A DNA stretch of 64,000 nt from Thermococcus bergensis (GTDB lineage: Archaea > Methanobacteriota_B > Thermococci > Thermococcales > Thermococcaceae). The DNA is taken from positions 186,001 through 250,000 of the forward strand of contig NZ_JABFNK010000001.1 of the NCBI RefSeq assembly GCF_020386975.1. Direction: 5' to 3'. The notes beneath the pieces were generated by a model. The model was not told the DNA's origin. It did not search any database and saw only the letters and a program-made list of their open reading frames with translations. Of the stretch, positions 27,013 through 34,915 are shown piece after piece. The stretch's first letter is position 1, and each line of letters starts with the position of its first letter. Both the position numbers and the translations under genes were made by a program.

Positions 27013-29013
27013 TATATTCGTTTCTACGTTGGTTGTGATAACTTTAATTATGTTTTGAGCCTATACGGGCACGGTATAGTGATGAAGTCGAACCCGATTA
27101 CGGGGTTACTGAAATCTCTCTTAAAACTGACTTCAGTATACCAATTGAAGCATGGTTTGTTGGGGAAGGTGTTAGAACAATGTCTAACTAGAGAGTTTTT
27201 AGAGAAAGAAACAAAGCTCGGAAGTTATCTCCTCCGGTGCTCTTGAGGAGAATAAATTTACAAAAACTATCAACTAGTTTTTGGGGAAAGAGTTAGTTTT
27301 TTGCCAGTATTTCCAAATCGGAGCTAATTGGGGGGTTTAAAAAGTGGACTTTTAGATGGACGTCTAATTGTTTTATTAGCATAAAATAAAATGTGTTACT
27401 TCAACTCTCAAACTTTAGCGTGATTTTTTACTTTTATATATTGTTATTGTAATTAAAATTTATTGTAACCATATCTTATAATATTATTTAGAACTATAAA
27501 TAATGAAACTTTTACATAGAATAAAAATTACGTAATAAAAAAGTAATTTTTTGATAATTTTTACTAACTAATGTTGTATTAATTATTACACTTATAGTAA
27601 TGCCCGTACAACGTGTGATTCACATTACCTGGGGGCTTAAAAAGCAAGAGAAATGGATAGTACTCCGCAATCATCGGGAGTAGGAATGCTCTTTGTTTGA
27701 CTTTTCTTTTTTCTCCGTAATCATTTTATACATCGATTTCTTAGAGTTGTTTGGGGATTTGCAATGAAGGACGTAGATAGGATTTTAGAGGAACTGGGCG
27801 CGGATAAGTTTGTTAGGTCGGTTCATCAGTACAGAACTGGGAATTTCAAGTATCTCTTATTGATTCCAAAAAAGAGGGGGGTGCTTTTGAGAAGGTTCGC
27901 AGGGTTGCTGGGGAGATTGGGCGTAGGTTAGGTGCTAGGGTTGCTGTTTGTGACCCTGCTTTGTTTGAGGATCCGGACACGAAGTTTGCTGTTGAGTTTC
28001 TATTGTACTCGGGTCTCCATCTTCACCCGGAGGGCTTTGATTTTGATGAATTGGAAAATGAGCTCTTCGACTTTGGTGAGCTGTTTGAGGAGTATGAGAT
28101 GATGCCCCCTTCTGAGCTCGCTGATGTGGTGTATTTGGGTTTGATGGGAGTTGATAACGAAAGGTTGGCAGACTCCTTAGGCGTGCAGTTGGAGAATATA
28201 AGGAAGACTAAGAAGCTTTTGAAGGAGTATTTGGCATCGTATGGGTATGTGTACTAGTTTCAGCTAGAGATGCTATCCCAGTGGGGTTGTTTTTTGTTTT
28301 CGCTTTTATACGATATTCTCGTGTTCTCAAGGGGTTGCATTATAAAATGGAACTACTGAATGTTCGTTTTTGTGCAAAGATTTTGGATATAATGTGCCTT
28401 ATATCTAAAACTAGCGAACATAAATGTGCATTATATTGGCCTGATTACACCTCTCCTCGGTAGCACTGTGTTATGAGTATCCAGCAGTTGTCTCATAGGC
28501 GTGATCTTCTATGTTATTTATCGGGAGCTTATCAAGTGGTAGTGAAGCATGCGAGTGTGTCTTTGCAATTTTGCAAAACACGTTGAGAGATAACCGGGAA
28601 TTTTACCACCTTTGATTGTAAAGGAAAAAATTAGCAATTATGCCGGCTTATGTGGGGTCAACTTCTCCTCCTTATAGGTTCTGCGGGGTGAGTTTAGCGG
28701 AAACTCCGATTTTTACAACTTTAATTAGTAAAAAAGCAGCACTTTGTAATTATTGATGGTGGTAATTAAAGCAATATCCAGTAATTTTGTATAATACAAA
28801 ACTTATGGAAATAATATATATTAAGAATCTTATCTTTATGTAATCTACGTAACATGTTCTTAAATTTATACACAATTTTTAAGCGTAACAAATTCAGGTA
28901 AAAATTGAGAGATAATTCGTGAACACCTCTACAAAAATACTACATCTAGTAGTAAATAATCCCAAAGGGTATTTATATTACCAAATCGATATACACACTC
29001 AGGGGAAGCGGAG
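27013..29013. other. AT-rich, gene-poor decayed stretch downstream of tRNA-Thr
   Basis: Over 2 kb with only one recognisable, frame-broken gene (27764-28257). The segments 27360-27600 and 28720-28990 are strongly AT-rich relative to surrounding genes. It includes inverted repeats: AAAAATTAC/GTAATTTTT at 27523-27531 and 27543-27551, and TTTTGTAT-A-ATACAAAA at 28785-28801. Small open frames (27055-27246, 28281-28463) show no conserved features and no good ribosome binding site. The position suggests remains of an integrated plasmid or virus; no integrase is visible. Confidence 0.6.
27764..28257 (+). pseudogene. Unknown protein split by a -1 shift at an A-run
   Basis: ATG 27764 opens a frame MKDVDRILEELGADKFVRSV... 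that ends soon after; a -1 shift at the six-A run (CCAAAAAAGAGG, near 27870) continues as EGGAFEKVRRVAGEIG and runs to 28257, giving about 165 residues. The C-terminal part ends with an HTH-like stretch (NERLADSLGVQLENIRKTKK). No family recognised. It lies inside the AT-rich stretch, so it is either a decaying gene of a former mobile element or another slippage gene. The reconstructed protein is uniform in style, supporting a single original gene. Confidence 0.6.
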
Positions 29014-29187
29014 ATGAGAGATACTCAAAAGTTTACGTGCCCATTTTGCGGGTACAAAGCAAAAAACTTGGAAGAGCTAAAGCAGCACATCCTTGAAAAA
29101 CATACGCTGAACAGGGAAGATGTAAGAGGTATTAGGTTCATTCAGGGCGTGTTTAGTTTCACCCCCTGTTATTTAAACAGTATTTGA
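29014..29187 (+). CDS. Small C2H2-type zinc-finger protein with IS-derived tail
   Basis: 57 residues as it now stands. A single C2H2 finger: FTCPFCGYKAKNLEELKQH then ILEKH (C-x2-C ... H-x4-H). IS copy 3 inserted after codon 44; the frame runs on into the element and adds 13 residues (GVFSFTPCYLNSI) before a TGA at 29185. Joining across the element, the original protein was 46 residues ending FIQKH. The finger is untouched, so function may persist. Promoter: TATTTATATTA near 28970. Such small fingers are common in archaea and their viruses; probably a regulator. Confidence 0.75.
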   Translation: MRDTQKFTCPFCGYKAKNLEELKQHILEKHTLNREDVRGIRFIQGVFSFTPCYLNSI

Positions 29188-30013
29188 CTCTGAGGAGGAT
29201 TTTCAGACCATAACACATTACCCCAAGCAGGATTCGGGTTACAGTAGTCTTTTTCAGAAAACAGGGGATCCTACTGCCAAACCACGTTGTAAACGCACCC
29301 CAGAACCCCTCATGAGGATTCCTATGCCTGTACTCTTCTTCAGAAAACACTCTGTCTCTCTTCTTACTACCAAAACCACCTGGAGCGTTCTTAGTTTTCT
29401 TAACAATCGGCCGATAACCCTTTTCCACCACAGTGTTCAGAACTTTCTTTGAATCATAAGCCCCATCAGCATAAAAATTCCCAGAACCCCCCGGCAGGAG
29501 TTCAATCAGCTCGTTCTCAGAAGTTGTGATCTTCACAGCAACCGGATACAGTAAACCCGGCAGGATTCTCGTTATTGCCTGAACTTCTATCCTACCCTTT
29601 TTTTATTTGTAATAATGGTTGAGTCTGCTTGAGTGCTGGCGTAGGGTAATTTCTGGAGTTTTTTCAGGAGGTGGTTTGTCAGTTCTTCGAGGTTCAGCTT
29701 TTTCTCCCAGTTGTGGAGGGTTGAGTAGTGAATGTTTGCTCCGAAGAATTTTCTGCCGTAGTGCTGGGCGTCTCTGAGGGGTAGGTTGTAGTATTGTTTA
29801 AAGAGGAGTATTGCCAGTATTGTTTTTACTGGAAATTTTTTGGATTTTGGCAGGTTCTTCAGCTTTCCTTCTGATTCGAAGTCTGCTAAAACGTCAAGAA
29901 TTGCGAATGCCACGCTTTCAGGGTCTTTGAGTCTGTGATCCCATCTGGGGATCACGACAACCACCTGAAAGAATTCAGCAAAAACCCTAATAAAGGTTAC
30001 TATAAACACGCCC
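29145..30013 (-). mobile_element. 869-bp DDE insertion sequence, copy 3
   Basis: Inverted relative to copies 1 and 2, with the same terminal repeats and a 10-bp duplication GGTTCATTCA at 29135-29144 and 30014-30023. Its transposase-start end faces the queD promoter. It interrupts the last three codons of a zinc-finger gene. Differs from the other copies at a few bases (Arg to Gln near the N-terminus, Ala to Val next to the end of frame 1). Confidence 0.95.
29159..30009 (-). CDS. Transposase of IS copy 3 (-1 shift at A7)
   Basis: As copy 1, with the A7 run appearing as T7 on the plus strand at 29598-29604. One substitution gives FFQVVVV for FFRVVVV. In this copy the open frame could extend upstream past the element boundary into flanking DNA, but the start inside the inverted repeat, or a later GTG, is equally likely. 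Confidence 0.85.
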
Positions 30014-30024
30014 GGTTCATTCAA

Positions 30025-30040
30025 AAACATTAAAAGCTTC
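30025..30040 (+). promoter_or_regulatory. TATA-like element of queD next to IS copy 3
   Basis: ATTAAAAG at 30029-30036, preceded by AAAAC, lies 35-40 bases before ATG 30070 and would drive queD. The IS ends at 30013, so 15 bases separate it from the TATA core, the same spacing as at the other copies. Confidence 0.45.
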
Positions 30041-30069
30041 TATTCGCTTTTTGTTTTAGGGTGATAGCT

Positions 30070-30525
30070 ATGTTCAAAATAGTTGAGAGAAAAATCGGAT
30101 GGCACAAGGACTTTGATAGCTCTCATTTCCTGGCCTTGCCCTATGAGAGCAAGTGCCTTAGGATTCACGGGCATACATATAATGTTGATGTGGAAATATG
30201 GGGAGAGCTAAACGAAAACGGTATGATATTTGATTTCAACCACCTAAGCAACCTTATAAAGCTCCTCGATCATAAAATCCTTATCAGTGAAGACTGGGTA
30301 ACTGACAAGAGGGATGGATACGTTGTTGTGGAGAAGAACGGCAAGCACCTAGAACTCCCCGAAAATGAAGTTGTAGTCCTAAACAAGCCGAACGTAACGG
30401 CAGAGTACATTGCGGAGTGGTTTGCGGAGAGGATAGCAGAAAAAGCCGGAGAAAATGTGAAGAAAATTAAGGTGAAAATCTGGGAAGACCCAAGAAGCTA
30501 TGCCGAGGTTACCTTAAGGGTTTAA
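30070..30525 (+). CDS. queD: 6-carboxy-tetrahydropterin synthase QueD / PTPS family
   Basis: 151 residues. Zinc-binding His residues are at SSHFL (H19) and RIHGHTYNV (H33, H35), with the catalytic Cys in SKCLRIHGH (C29). This pattern is that of 6-pyruvoyl-tetrahydropterin synthase homologues, which in archaea mostly act as QueD in making archaeosine/queuosine precursors. A pterin role is also possible. AGGGTGAT precedes ATG 30070. The PPC-domain gene follows after 38 bases. Confidence 0.85.
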   Translation: MFKIVERKIGWHKDFDSSHFLALPYESKCLRIHGHTYNVDVEIWGELNENGMIFDFNHLSNLIKLLDHKILISEDWVTDKRDGYVVVEKNGKHLELPENEVVVLNKPNVTAEYIAEWFAERIAEKAGENVKKIKVKIWEDPRSYAEVTLRV

Positions 30526-30563
30526 AGAACTTAAAACGCTGTCTTATGGGGGAGGTGATTGGA

Positions 30564-30983
30564 ATGGGATTTTCGAAGGGTAGGGTCTTTCTGTTTAGAA
30601 TACCTGAAGGGAAGGAGTTTTTGAGCGCTGTAGTTGAGTTTGCAAAAAAACACAATGTAGTGATAGGCACTATCAGCGCAATTGGGACTCTTAAAAACCC
30701 AAAAATCGGGTATTTTGAGGAGGAAAAGAAGCAGTATAAGGTGATCGAGCTCAAGGGGATATATGAACTGGTGTCTGCTCTGGGTAACATAAGCATAAAA
30801 GACGATGAGCCTTTTGCCCATGTCCATGTGAGCTTGGGCGATAAGGAGGGGAAGATGTTTGGTGGCCACTTGATTGAAGGGGAAGTATTTGTTGCTGAAG
30901 TCTACATTGAAGAGCTCCTTGGTGAGCCGTTAATAAGAAAGCCCCAGGAAAACGGGCTAGCCCTATGGGATGTTGAAGAATAG
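30564..30983 (+). CDS. PPC-domain (DUF296) protein
   Basis: 139 residues. Shows the PPC/DUF296 core: RIPEGKEFLSAVVEFAKKH, VVIGTISAIGTLKNPKIGYF, the metal-binding FAHVHVSLGDKEGKMFGGHL (three His in a trimer interface), and AEVYIEELLG. In plants the fold sits next to AT-hooks; in archaea it stands alone and forms trimers. Function is unknown; DNA binding has been suggested. GGAGGTGAT at 30551-30559 precedes ATG 30564. Probably co-transcribed with queD. Confidence 0.88.
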   Translation: MGFSKGRVFLFRIPEGKEFLSAVVEFAKKHNVVIGTISAIGTLKNPKIGYFEEEKKQYKVIELKGIYELVSALGNISIKDDEPFAHVHVSLGDKEGKMFGGHLIEGEVFVAEVYIEELLGEPLIRKPQENGLALWDVEE

Positions 30984-31197
30984 CTACTTCACCCTCTATT
31001 TCATAAAAAAGGGCGTGGACAAACGTTCCAACGGCCTCTTTCTCTTATTATTGTTCCACGTATTTAATGTTTTGTGGTGTTGGAGATGTAACATTTAGTG
31101 TTAGTGTTACCTTTAGTGTATATTTTAGCCAAGTTCTCATAGATTGGCGCTTTTTTAAGTGTTTAGGTGATCTTAATGTAACGATGAAATTTTAACT

Positions 31198-31492
31198 ATG
31201 ATTGGAAATTATGCATTCGGTATCTTGATAGTAAAGTATTTAAGGAATGAAGCATATTTACCTATCATGTCGAAGCTATTCAAAGTTAAAGCCAAATTGA
31301 AGCAAGAAGACCCTAAGGCAGGAGAAAGGATTAGGTATGTATCTCTACTTGTGCTGGCAAATGATAAAAGCAAAAGCCCTCGCGGAGGAATACTTCCTCG
31401 AAGAGGAGATTAAAAATGAGAACATAGAAATTTTAAAGATGGAAGAGATAGAATTTGAAAAAGGTAAAGTTTTGGGAGTAATCATTGGCTAA
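31198..31492 (+). pseudogene. Degraded small gene, frame-broken
   Basis: The frame from ATG 31198 encodes SKLFKVKAKLKQEDPKAGER and then a run without coherent protein features to TAA. The next frame from 31361 encodes a clean helical/strand stretch, IKAKALAEEYFLEEEIKNEN with EIEFEKGKVLGVIIG at the end (31492). A shift of +1 near 31360 would join the two into one protein of about 97 residues. No family recognised. Alternatively the second part (44 codons) is an independent short gene, but it has no ribosome binding site. Confidence 0.45.
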
Positions 31493-31626
31493 CTCCCTAC
31501 GAGACTATCTACTTTTGACAATATTGCCCCATTTCTGAGCATTCTTGAGGGAAGCTTTAGCATCTAATGTCCGCTTCCGAAAAACTATTTTAACCACTAT
31601 AATGTAACTTGACTGGAGGTGTGAGT

Positions 31627-32379
31627 ATGAAACCCATTATTGGAATTGTGGCTTCTTTTGACTGGGAAACCGGTGCCCTTACCATAAACGACACTTACGT
31701 TAAGAGGATTAGAGATGCTGGAGGGATACCCGTAGCAATTCCGCCGCTTCTGGGGATAACAGATGTTATCGAAGCGATAGATGGGCTTATAATTCCCGAA
31801 GGTCCCGATATTCACCCAAGATATTACGGGGAGACACTCTCTGATAAAATTGAATGGCTTGATGTACAGAGGGATGAATTTGAACTTGCCCTCATTAAAG
31901 TTGCCCTTGAGAAAGGCCTCCCCATGCTGGGAATAGGCAGAGGGGCACAGGCAATAAACGTAGCCCTCGGAGGGAGTTTGTATCAGGATGTCAGTGAAAT
32001 TCCAAAGGCCATAAGACATAACTGGCTCAGGGATGGTGAATTCCTTGTGCATCCAGCGGCGAAAGTTCATGAAGTGAGAATAAAGCTGGATTCCCTGCTC
32101 TTTGAGGTACTTAGGGAGAACCTAAGCGTTGAATCGACAAGTGAGGTTTTTATAGGAGTTAACAGTTTTCACCACCAGGCCATTAAGAGGCTCGGAAGCG
32201 AAGTAAAGCCGGTAGCCTATGCGGAGGACGGAATAATTGAGGCCATTGAAGTGGAGGGAAAATTTGCGATAGGGGTTCAGTGGCTAGCGGAATATCTTGA
32301 TGAGATGGAGCCTCTTTTCAGAGCCCTTGTAGAGAAAGCCCTTGAATACAAAAAGAAAAAAACTGGGCATATTAGATGA
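31627..32379 (+). CDS. Peptidase C26-like protein lacking catalytic Cys and His (pseudoenzyme)
   Basis: 250 residues with the class I glutamine amidotransferase-like fold of gamma-glutamyl-GABA hydrolases (PuuD). The family blocks are present: IIPEGPDIHPRYYGE, the nucleophile elbow, INVALGGSLYQDV, VNSFHHQAIK. But the elbow reads LGIGRGAQ (G104 where LGICRG has the nucleophile Cys) and the triad region reads GVQWLAE where GVQWHPE is usual. Both catalytic Cys and His are missing while the fold is kept, so it is probably a binding or regulatory protein. ATG 31627 follows GGAGGTGTGAG. Confidence 0.85.
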   Translation: MKPIIGIVASFDWETGALTINDTYVKRIRDAGGIPVAIPPLLGITDVIEAIDGLIIPEGPDIHPRYYGETLSDKIEWLDVQRDEFELALIKVALEKGLPMLGIGRGAQAINVALGGSLYQDVSEIPKAIRHNWLRDGEFLVHPAAKVHEVRIKLDSLLFEVLRENLSVESTSEVFIGVNSFHHQAIKRLGSEVKPVAYAEDGIIEAIEVEGKFAIGVQWLAEYLDEMEPLFRALVEKALEYKKKKTGHIR

Positions 32380-32389
32380 AGAACTCTCT

Positions 32390-33259
32390 TCAGCGAATTT
32401 CTCTGTGGAGGAACTGTAATACCAGATGAGAGCCATCGCAGCTGGGGTATGAATAGTAGCCCTCCCTGCACGAACCAAATGTTATTCCCTTTGCCTCCAC
32501 CTTTTCTCTTGCCTCTTCAAGGATTTTGAGTCTCAGTTCTTTGGGTAGATAATAGTAGCCACCTATCCTCTCTCCCTTTTTGTAGAGGGGTGCGAGCTTT
32601 TTCATTAGCTCGGGGAACTTTGCCTCCATTCTCTTCCATGAATCTGGCCGGAGTTTTAGAGTTGACACCGTTATGTGGGACACAAAGCTCAGCGCATTGA
32701 GGGTTTCATCAAAGTCCTCCCATGTGTAAAATGGTATTATCGGGTCGATTCGAGCATAGACAGGAATGCCGTCTTTCTTTGCCTTTTTCAATGCTTCGAT
32801 TCTTTCTCTCGGCAGGGGTGCGTTTGGCTCAAGGAGTTTTGCTTTTTCTTCATCCACGGTGGTGACCGTAATTCCGACAGCACATTTTAGAGTTTTCAGG
32901 ATGTCCAGATCTCTCTCGAACAAATTGGATTTTGTCAAAATCAGGCATGGGATGTCGTATCTTTTGAACAGCTCAAGCACCTTTCGGGTTATTTTCAACT
33001 CTTTGTCTATCGTCGGATACGGGTCGGAGGAGTAGGAGAGAGCTACAATGAACCTTCTGTCGAACTTCCGGAGCTCCCTTTCTAAGGTGGGGAGAAGGTT
33101 TTCCTTTATCCTAACCTTGAAGGCTTTGGGGATGTAAGAGGTTATGTAGCAGTAAACGCAGGCATGGTCGCAACCCGTGTAGATGTTGAGGGTGTATTTA
33201 AAGGGGCATGTGCAGAGCTTGGACTTCCATGGGTCAAAGAGCCGTATATACATATACAT
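32390..33259 (-). CDS. Radical SAM protein, spore-photolyase-like (SPL family)
   Basis: 289 residues. The Fe-S motif is CDHACVYC (C30, C34, C37), followed by IVALSYSSDPYP, LTKSNLFERDLDIL, and a triose-barrel pattern (ITVTTVDEEKAKLLEPNAP). A C-terminal Cys pair (GSCREGYYSYPSCDGSH) may hold a further site. These features match the archaeal SplB-like group annotated as DNA repair photolyases, though substrates are unproven. TTTTAAA lies about 25 bases before ATG 33259 and no ribosome binding site is seen, so the mRNA may be leaderless. Divergent from osmC. Confidence 0.8.
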   Translation of the reverse strand: MYMYIRLFDPWKSKLCTCPFKYTLNIYTGCDHACVYCYITSYIPKAFKVRIKENLLPTLERELRKFDRRFIVALSYSSDPYPTIDKELKITRKVLELFKRYDIPCLILTKSNLFERDLDILKTLKCAVGITVTTVDEEKAKLLEPNAPLPRERIEALKKAKKDGIPVYARIDPIIPFYTWEDFDETLNALSFVSHITVSTLKLRPDSWKRMEAKFPELMKKLAPLYKKGERIGGYYYLPKELRLKILEEAREKVEAKGITFGSCREGYYSYPSCDGSHLVLQFLHREIR

Positions 33260-33311
33260 TGCTTCGCAAAAGACATTTAAAAGCTTCTTGCCATTCTATG
33301 CTGGTGGTTTT

Positions 33312-33710
33312 ATGAAGGGAACTGTCAAGTGGATAGGGGATTCCAAGTTTGAAGCACTTACAGAAGAGGGCGGAAAGATAGTGTTCGGAGAGAATGGCAT
33401 CTTCCCGATGAAGACACTTCTCCTCAGCGTGGCTGGATGTACAGCCATAGATGTGGTGATGATACTCCAGAAGATGCGCGAGCCTATTGAGAATCTTGAA
33501 GTCGAAATAAGCGGGGAAAGAAGGGAAGAACATCCAAAAATCTACACCAAAGTCCACATTCACTACAAAATCTATGGGGATGTGAAGGAGGAAAAAGCAA
33601 AAAGGGCTATAGAGCTCAGCCAGGAAAAGTACTGCTCTGCTTCAGCCCATCTAAAGCTCAGCGGGACTGAGGTTACTTACTCCTACGAGATTATTAAGGA
33701 AAAGGTTTAA
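33312..33710 (+). CDS. OsmC-family peroxiredoxin-like protein
   Basis: 132 residues. The two redox cysteines lie in SVAGCTAIDV (C43) and QEKYCSASAHL (C108), with the conserved Glu/Arg region near GNGI/FPMKTLLLS. OsmC/Ohr proteins are dimeric thiol peroxidases of organic hydroperoxides. Start ATG 33312 (GGTGG seven bases before). The DUF1884 gene starts 34 bases after its stop on the same strand, so the two probably share a transcript and possibly a physical assembly. Confidence 0.88.
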   Translation: MKGTVKWIGDSKFEALTEEGGKIVFGENGIFPMKTLLLSVAGCTAIDVVMILQKMREPIENLEVEISGERREEHPKIYTKVHIHYKIYGDVKEEKAKRAIELSQEKYCSASAHLKLSGTEVTYSYEIIKEKV

Positions 33711-33744
33711 GTCTCTTTTTCCAATTTTATCATGGTGAACCTAG

Positions 33745-34029
33745 ATGAGGGGAGAACTAATCAGGGTTTTAAGTGCTGTCGAAGAAAAGGCTAACGAGCT
33801 TAAGATGGACGGATTTGAGCCGGATCTGGTGCTCTTTGGAAAAGAAGCCTACGAGTTTTTGAAAGAACAGGTCAACGAAGAGTTTGGAGGAGAAGATGGA
33901 ATTTCTGAAATTTCCGGACTCAAGGTTAAGATTGTTGAAGAATTTGGAAAAGACGCTGTCGTTATTGACTCAAAAGTTCTGGGCCTGGGGCTTGGAGGGG
34001 CCAAACGGGTGAAGGTTATCAAAGATTAA
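33745..34029 (+). CDS. DUF1884 (PF08967) protein, truncated-encapsulin (family 4)-like
   Basis: 94 residues. The sequence GELIRVLSAVEEKANELKM, DLVLFGKEAYEFLKEQ, ISGLKVKIVEEFGKDAVVID and LGLGLGGAKRVKV agrees with DUF1884, a family found mainly in Thermococcales. From memory of the encapsulin literature, this family corresponds to the HK97 A-domain alone and has been called family 4 encapsulin, usually encoded beside a putative cargo enzyme. The OsmC gene just upstream fits that arrangement. Whether it makes shells, rings or other assemblies is not shown by sequence. The 3' end overlaps the convergent CitG-like gene by 11 bases. Confidence 0.75.
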   Translation: MRGELIRVLSAVEEKANELKMDGFEPDLVLFGKEAYEFLKEQVNEEFGGEDGISEISGLKVKIVEEFGKDAVVIDSKVLGLGLGGAKRVKVIKD

Positions 34030-34915
34030 GGGAATAACCGCTTAGGATTAACAGGCTGAGTGAGATCGCCATTATATCCGCTAGGCTTCCGGGGTTCCTT
34101 AGGTCTTTCTTTTCCCTTAAGAATTCATCAAACTCTTCAAGAGTGAGCTTTCCGGCAAGGACTTCTCTTGCTTTCTTTTGGACAAGCTCTGCCTCTTCCG
34201 GCCCGGCTTTTCTTACGATTAAGGTGTCTATGTTGTTGGAGAGAAGCTCAAGAAACACCCTAACTGTGGCTTCTTCAAGCGAAAGAGTTGAGGTCAGCTC
34301 TTTGAACCGGTAAAAGGTTGAGTAGCTGAGCCTGTAGCCGGTGAGCCATTCCCTGAAAATCAGCTCCCTCTCACTTGAAATCTCCGCAAGTTTTTTGAGA
34401 TTTATTTCATCCCTGAGGAGCTCCTCAAAGGAAGCATCGTCATAGACGTCGTATTTTACACCAGTCTTAATTCCCTTTGGGTTTGCCGTCCTTATTGCTT
34501 TGTAAAACTCTATGCTGTCTTGGGGAGAGGAGCAGGCAATAAGCTTCTTAACCTCTTCTCTTGCATCAATGCTCCCTGCCCATGTTATTGCAGTTATGAG
34601 GGGGATTTCGAGGGTGATTATTCCAAAATTAGGGTTTGAGTTTTGGGCTTTTCTGGAGTTTTCGACGGCTTTTCTTATCAGCGCTCCTATCCCGGCATCT
34701 GCTGGAGAAATCTTTCCCTTTCTAATAAATTCCCCCTTTTCTGCGGCTTCAAAAAGAACATCTATAACGGCGGTATGCGCAAAAAGAAAATGGTACAGAG
34801 TAAGGTCTTCAAAGTCTCTATACCTGTTTACGTTGCCCGGCTTGGGTACTGCAACTTCGAGCAGAGAGCCAAGGGTAAAAGCCTTGACCACTCCCCACTT
34901 GTCCATAGCCATCAT
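34019..34915 (-). CDS. CitG/MdcB-type triphosphoribosyl-dephospho-CoA synthase family protein
   Basis: 298 residues. Begins with the family block LLEVAVPKPGNVNRYRDFED and YHFLFAH, then SPADAGIGALIRKAVE, and ends NPGSLADIMAISLSLLIL. In bacteria this family makes the prosthetic-group precursor for citrate or malonate lyase, but no lyase genes lie here, so the archaeal role is unknown. The ATG overlaps the stop of the upstream membrane gene (ATGA), so it is the last gene of the PspC operon. Confidence 0.82.
   Translation of the reverse strand: MMAMDKWGVVKAFTLGSLLEVAVPKPGNVNRYRDFEDLTLYHFLFAHTAVIDVLFEAAEKGEFIRKGKISPADAGIGALIRKAVENSRKAQNSNPNFGIITLEIPLITAITWAGSIDAREEVKKLIACSSPQDSIEFYKAIRTANPKGIKTGVKYDVYDDASFEELLRDEINLKKLAEISSERELIFREWLTGYRLSYSTFYRFKELTSTLSLEEATVRVFLELLSNNIDTLIVRKAGPEEAELVQKKAREVLAGKLTLEEFDEFLREKKDLRNPGSLADIMAISLSLLILSGYSLNL

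Noticed and set aside
27055-27246. Open frame of 63 codons after tRNA-Thr
   Set aside because: No ribosome binding site, no conserved pattern, starts in a short AT-rich segment; probably chance.
28281-28463. Open frame of 60 codons in the AT-rich stretch
   Set aside because: No upstream signals and no recognisable domain; likely chance.
26936-30100. Search for an attachment-site repeat of the tRNA-Thr 3' end
   Set aside because: No second copy of the tRNA T-arm or acceptor sequence is visible, so a clean integration island cannot be claimed.
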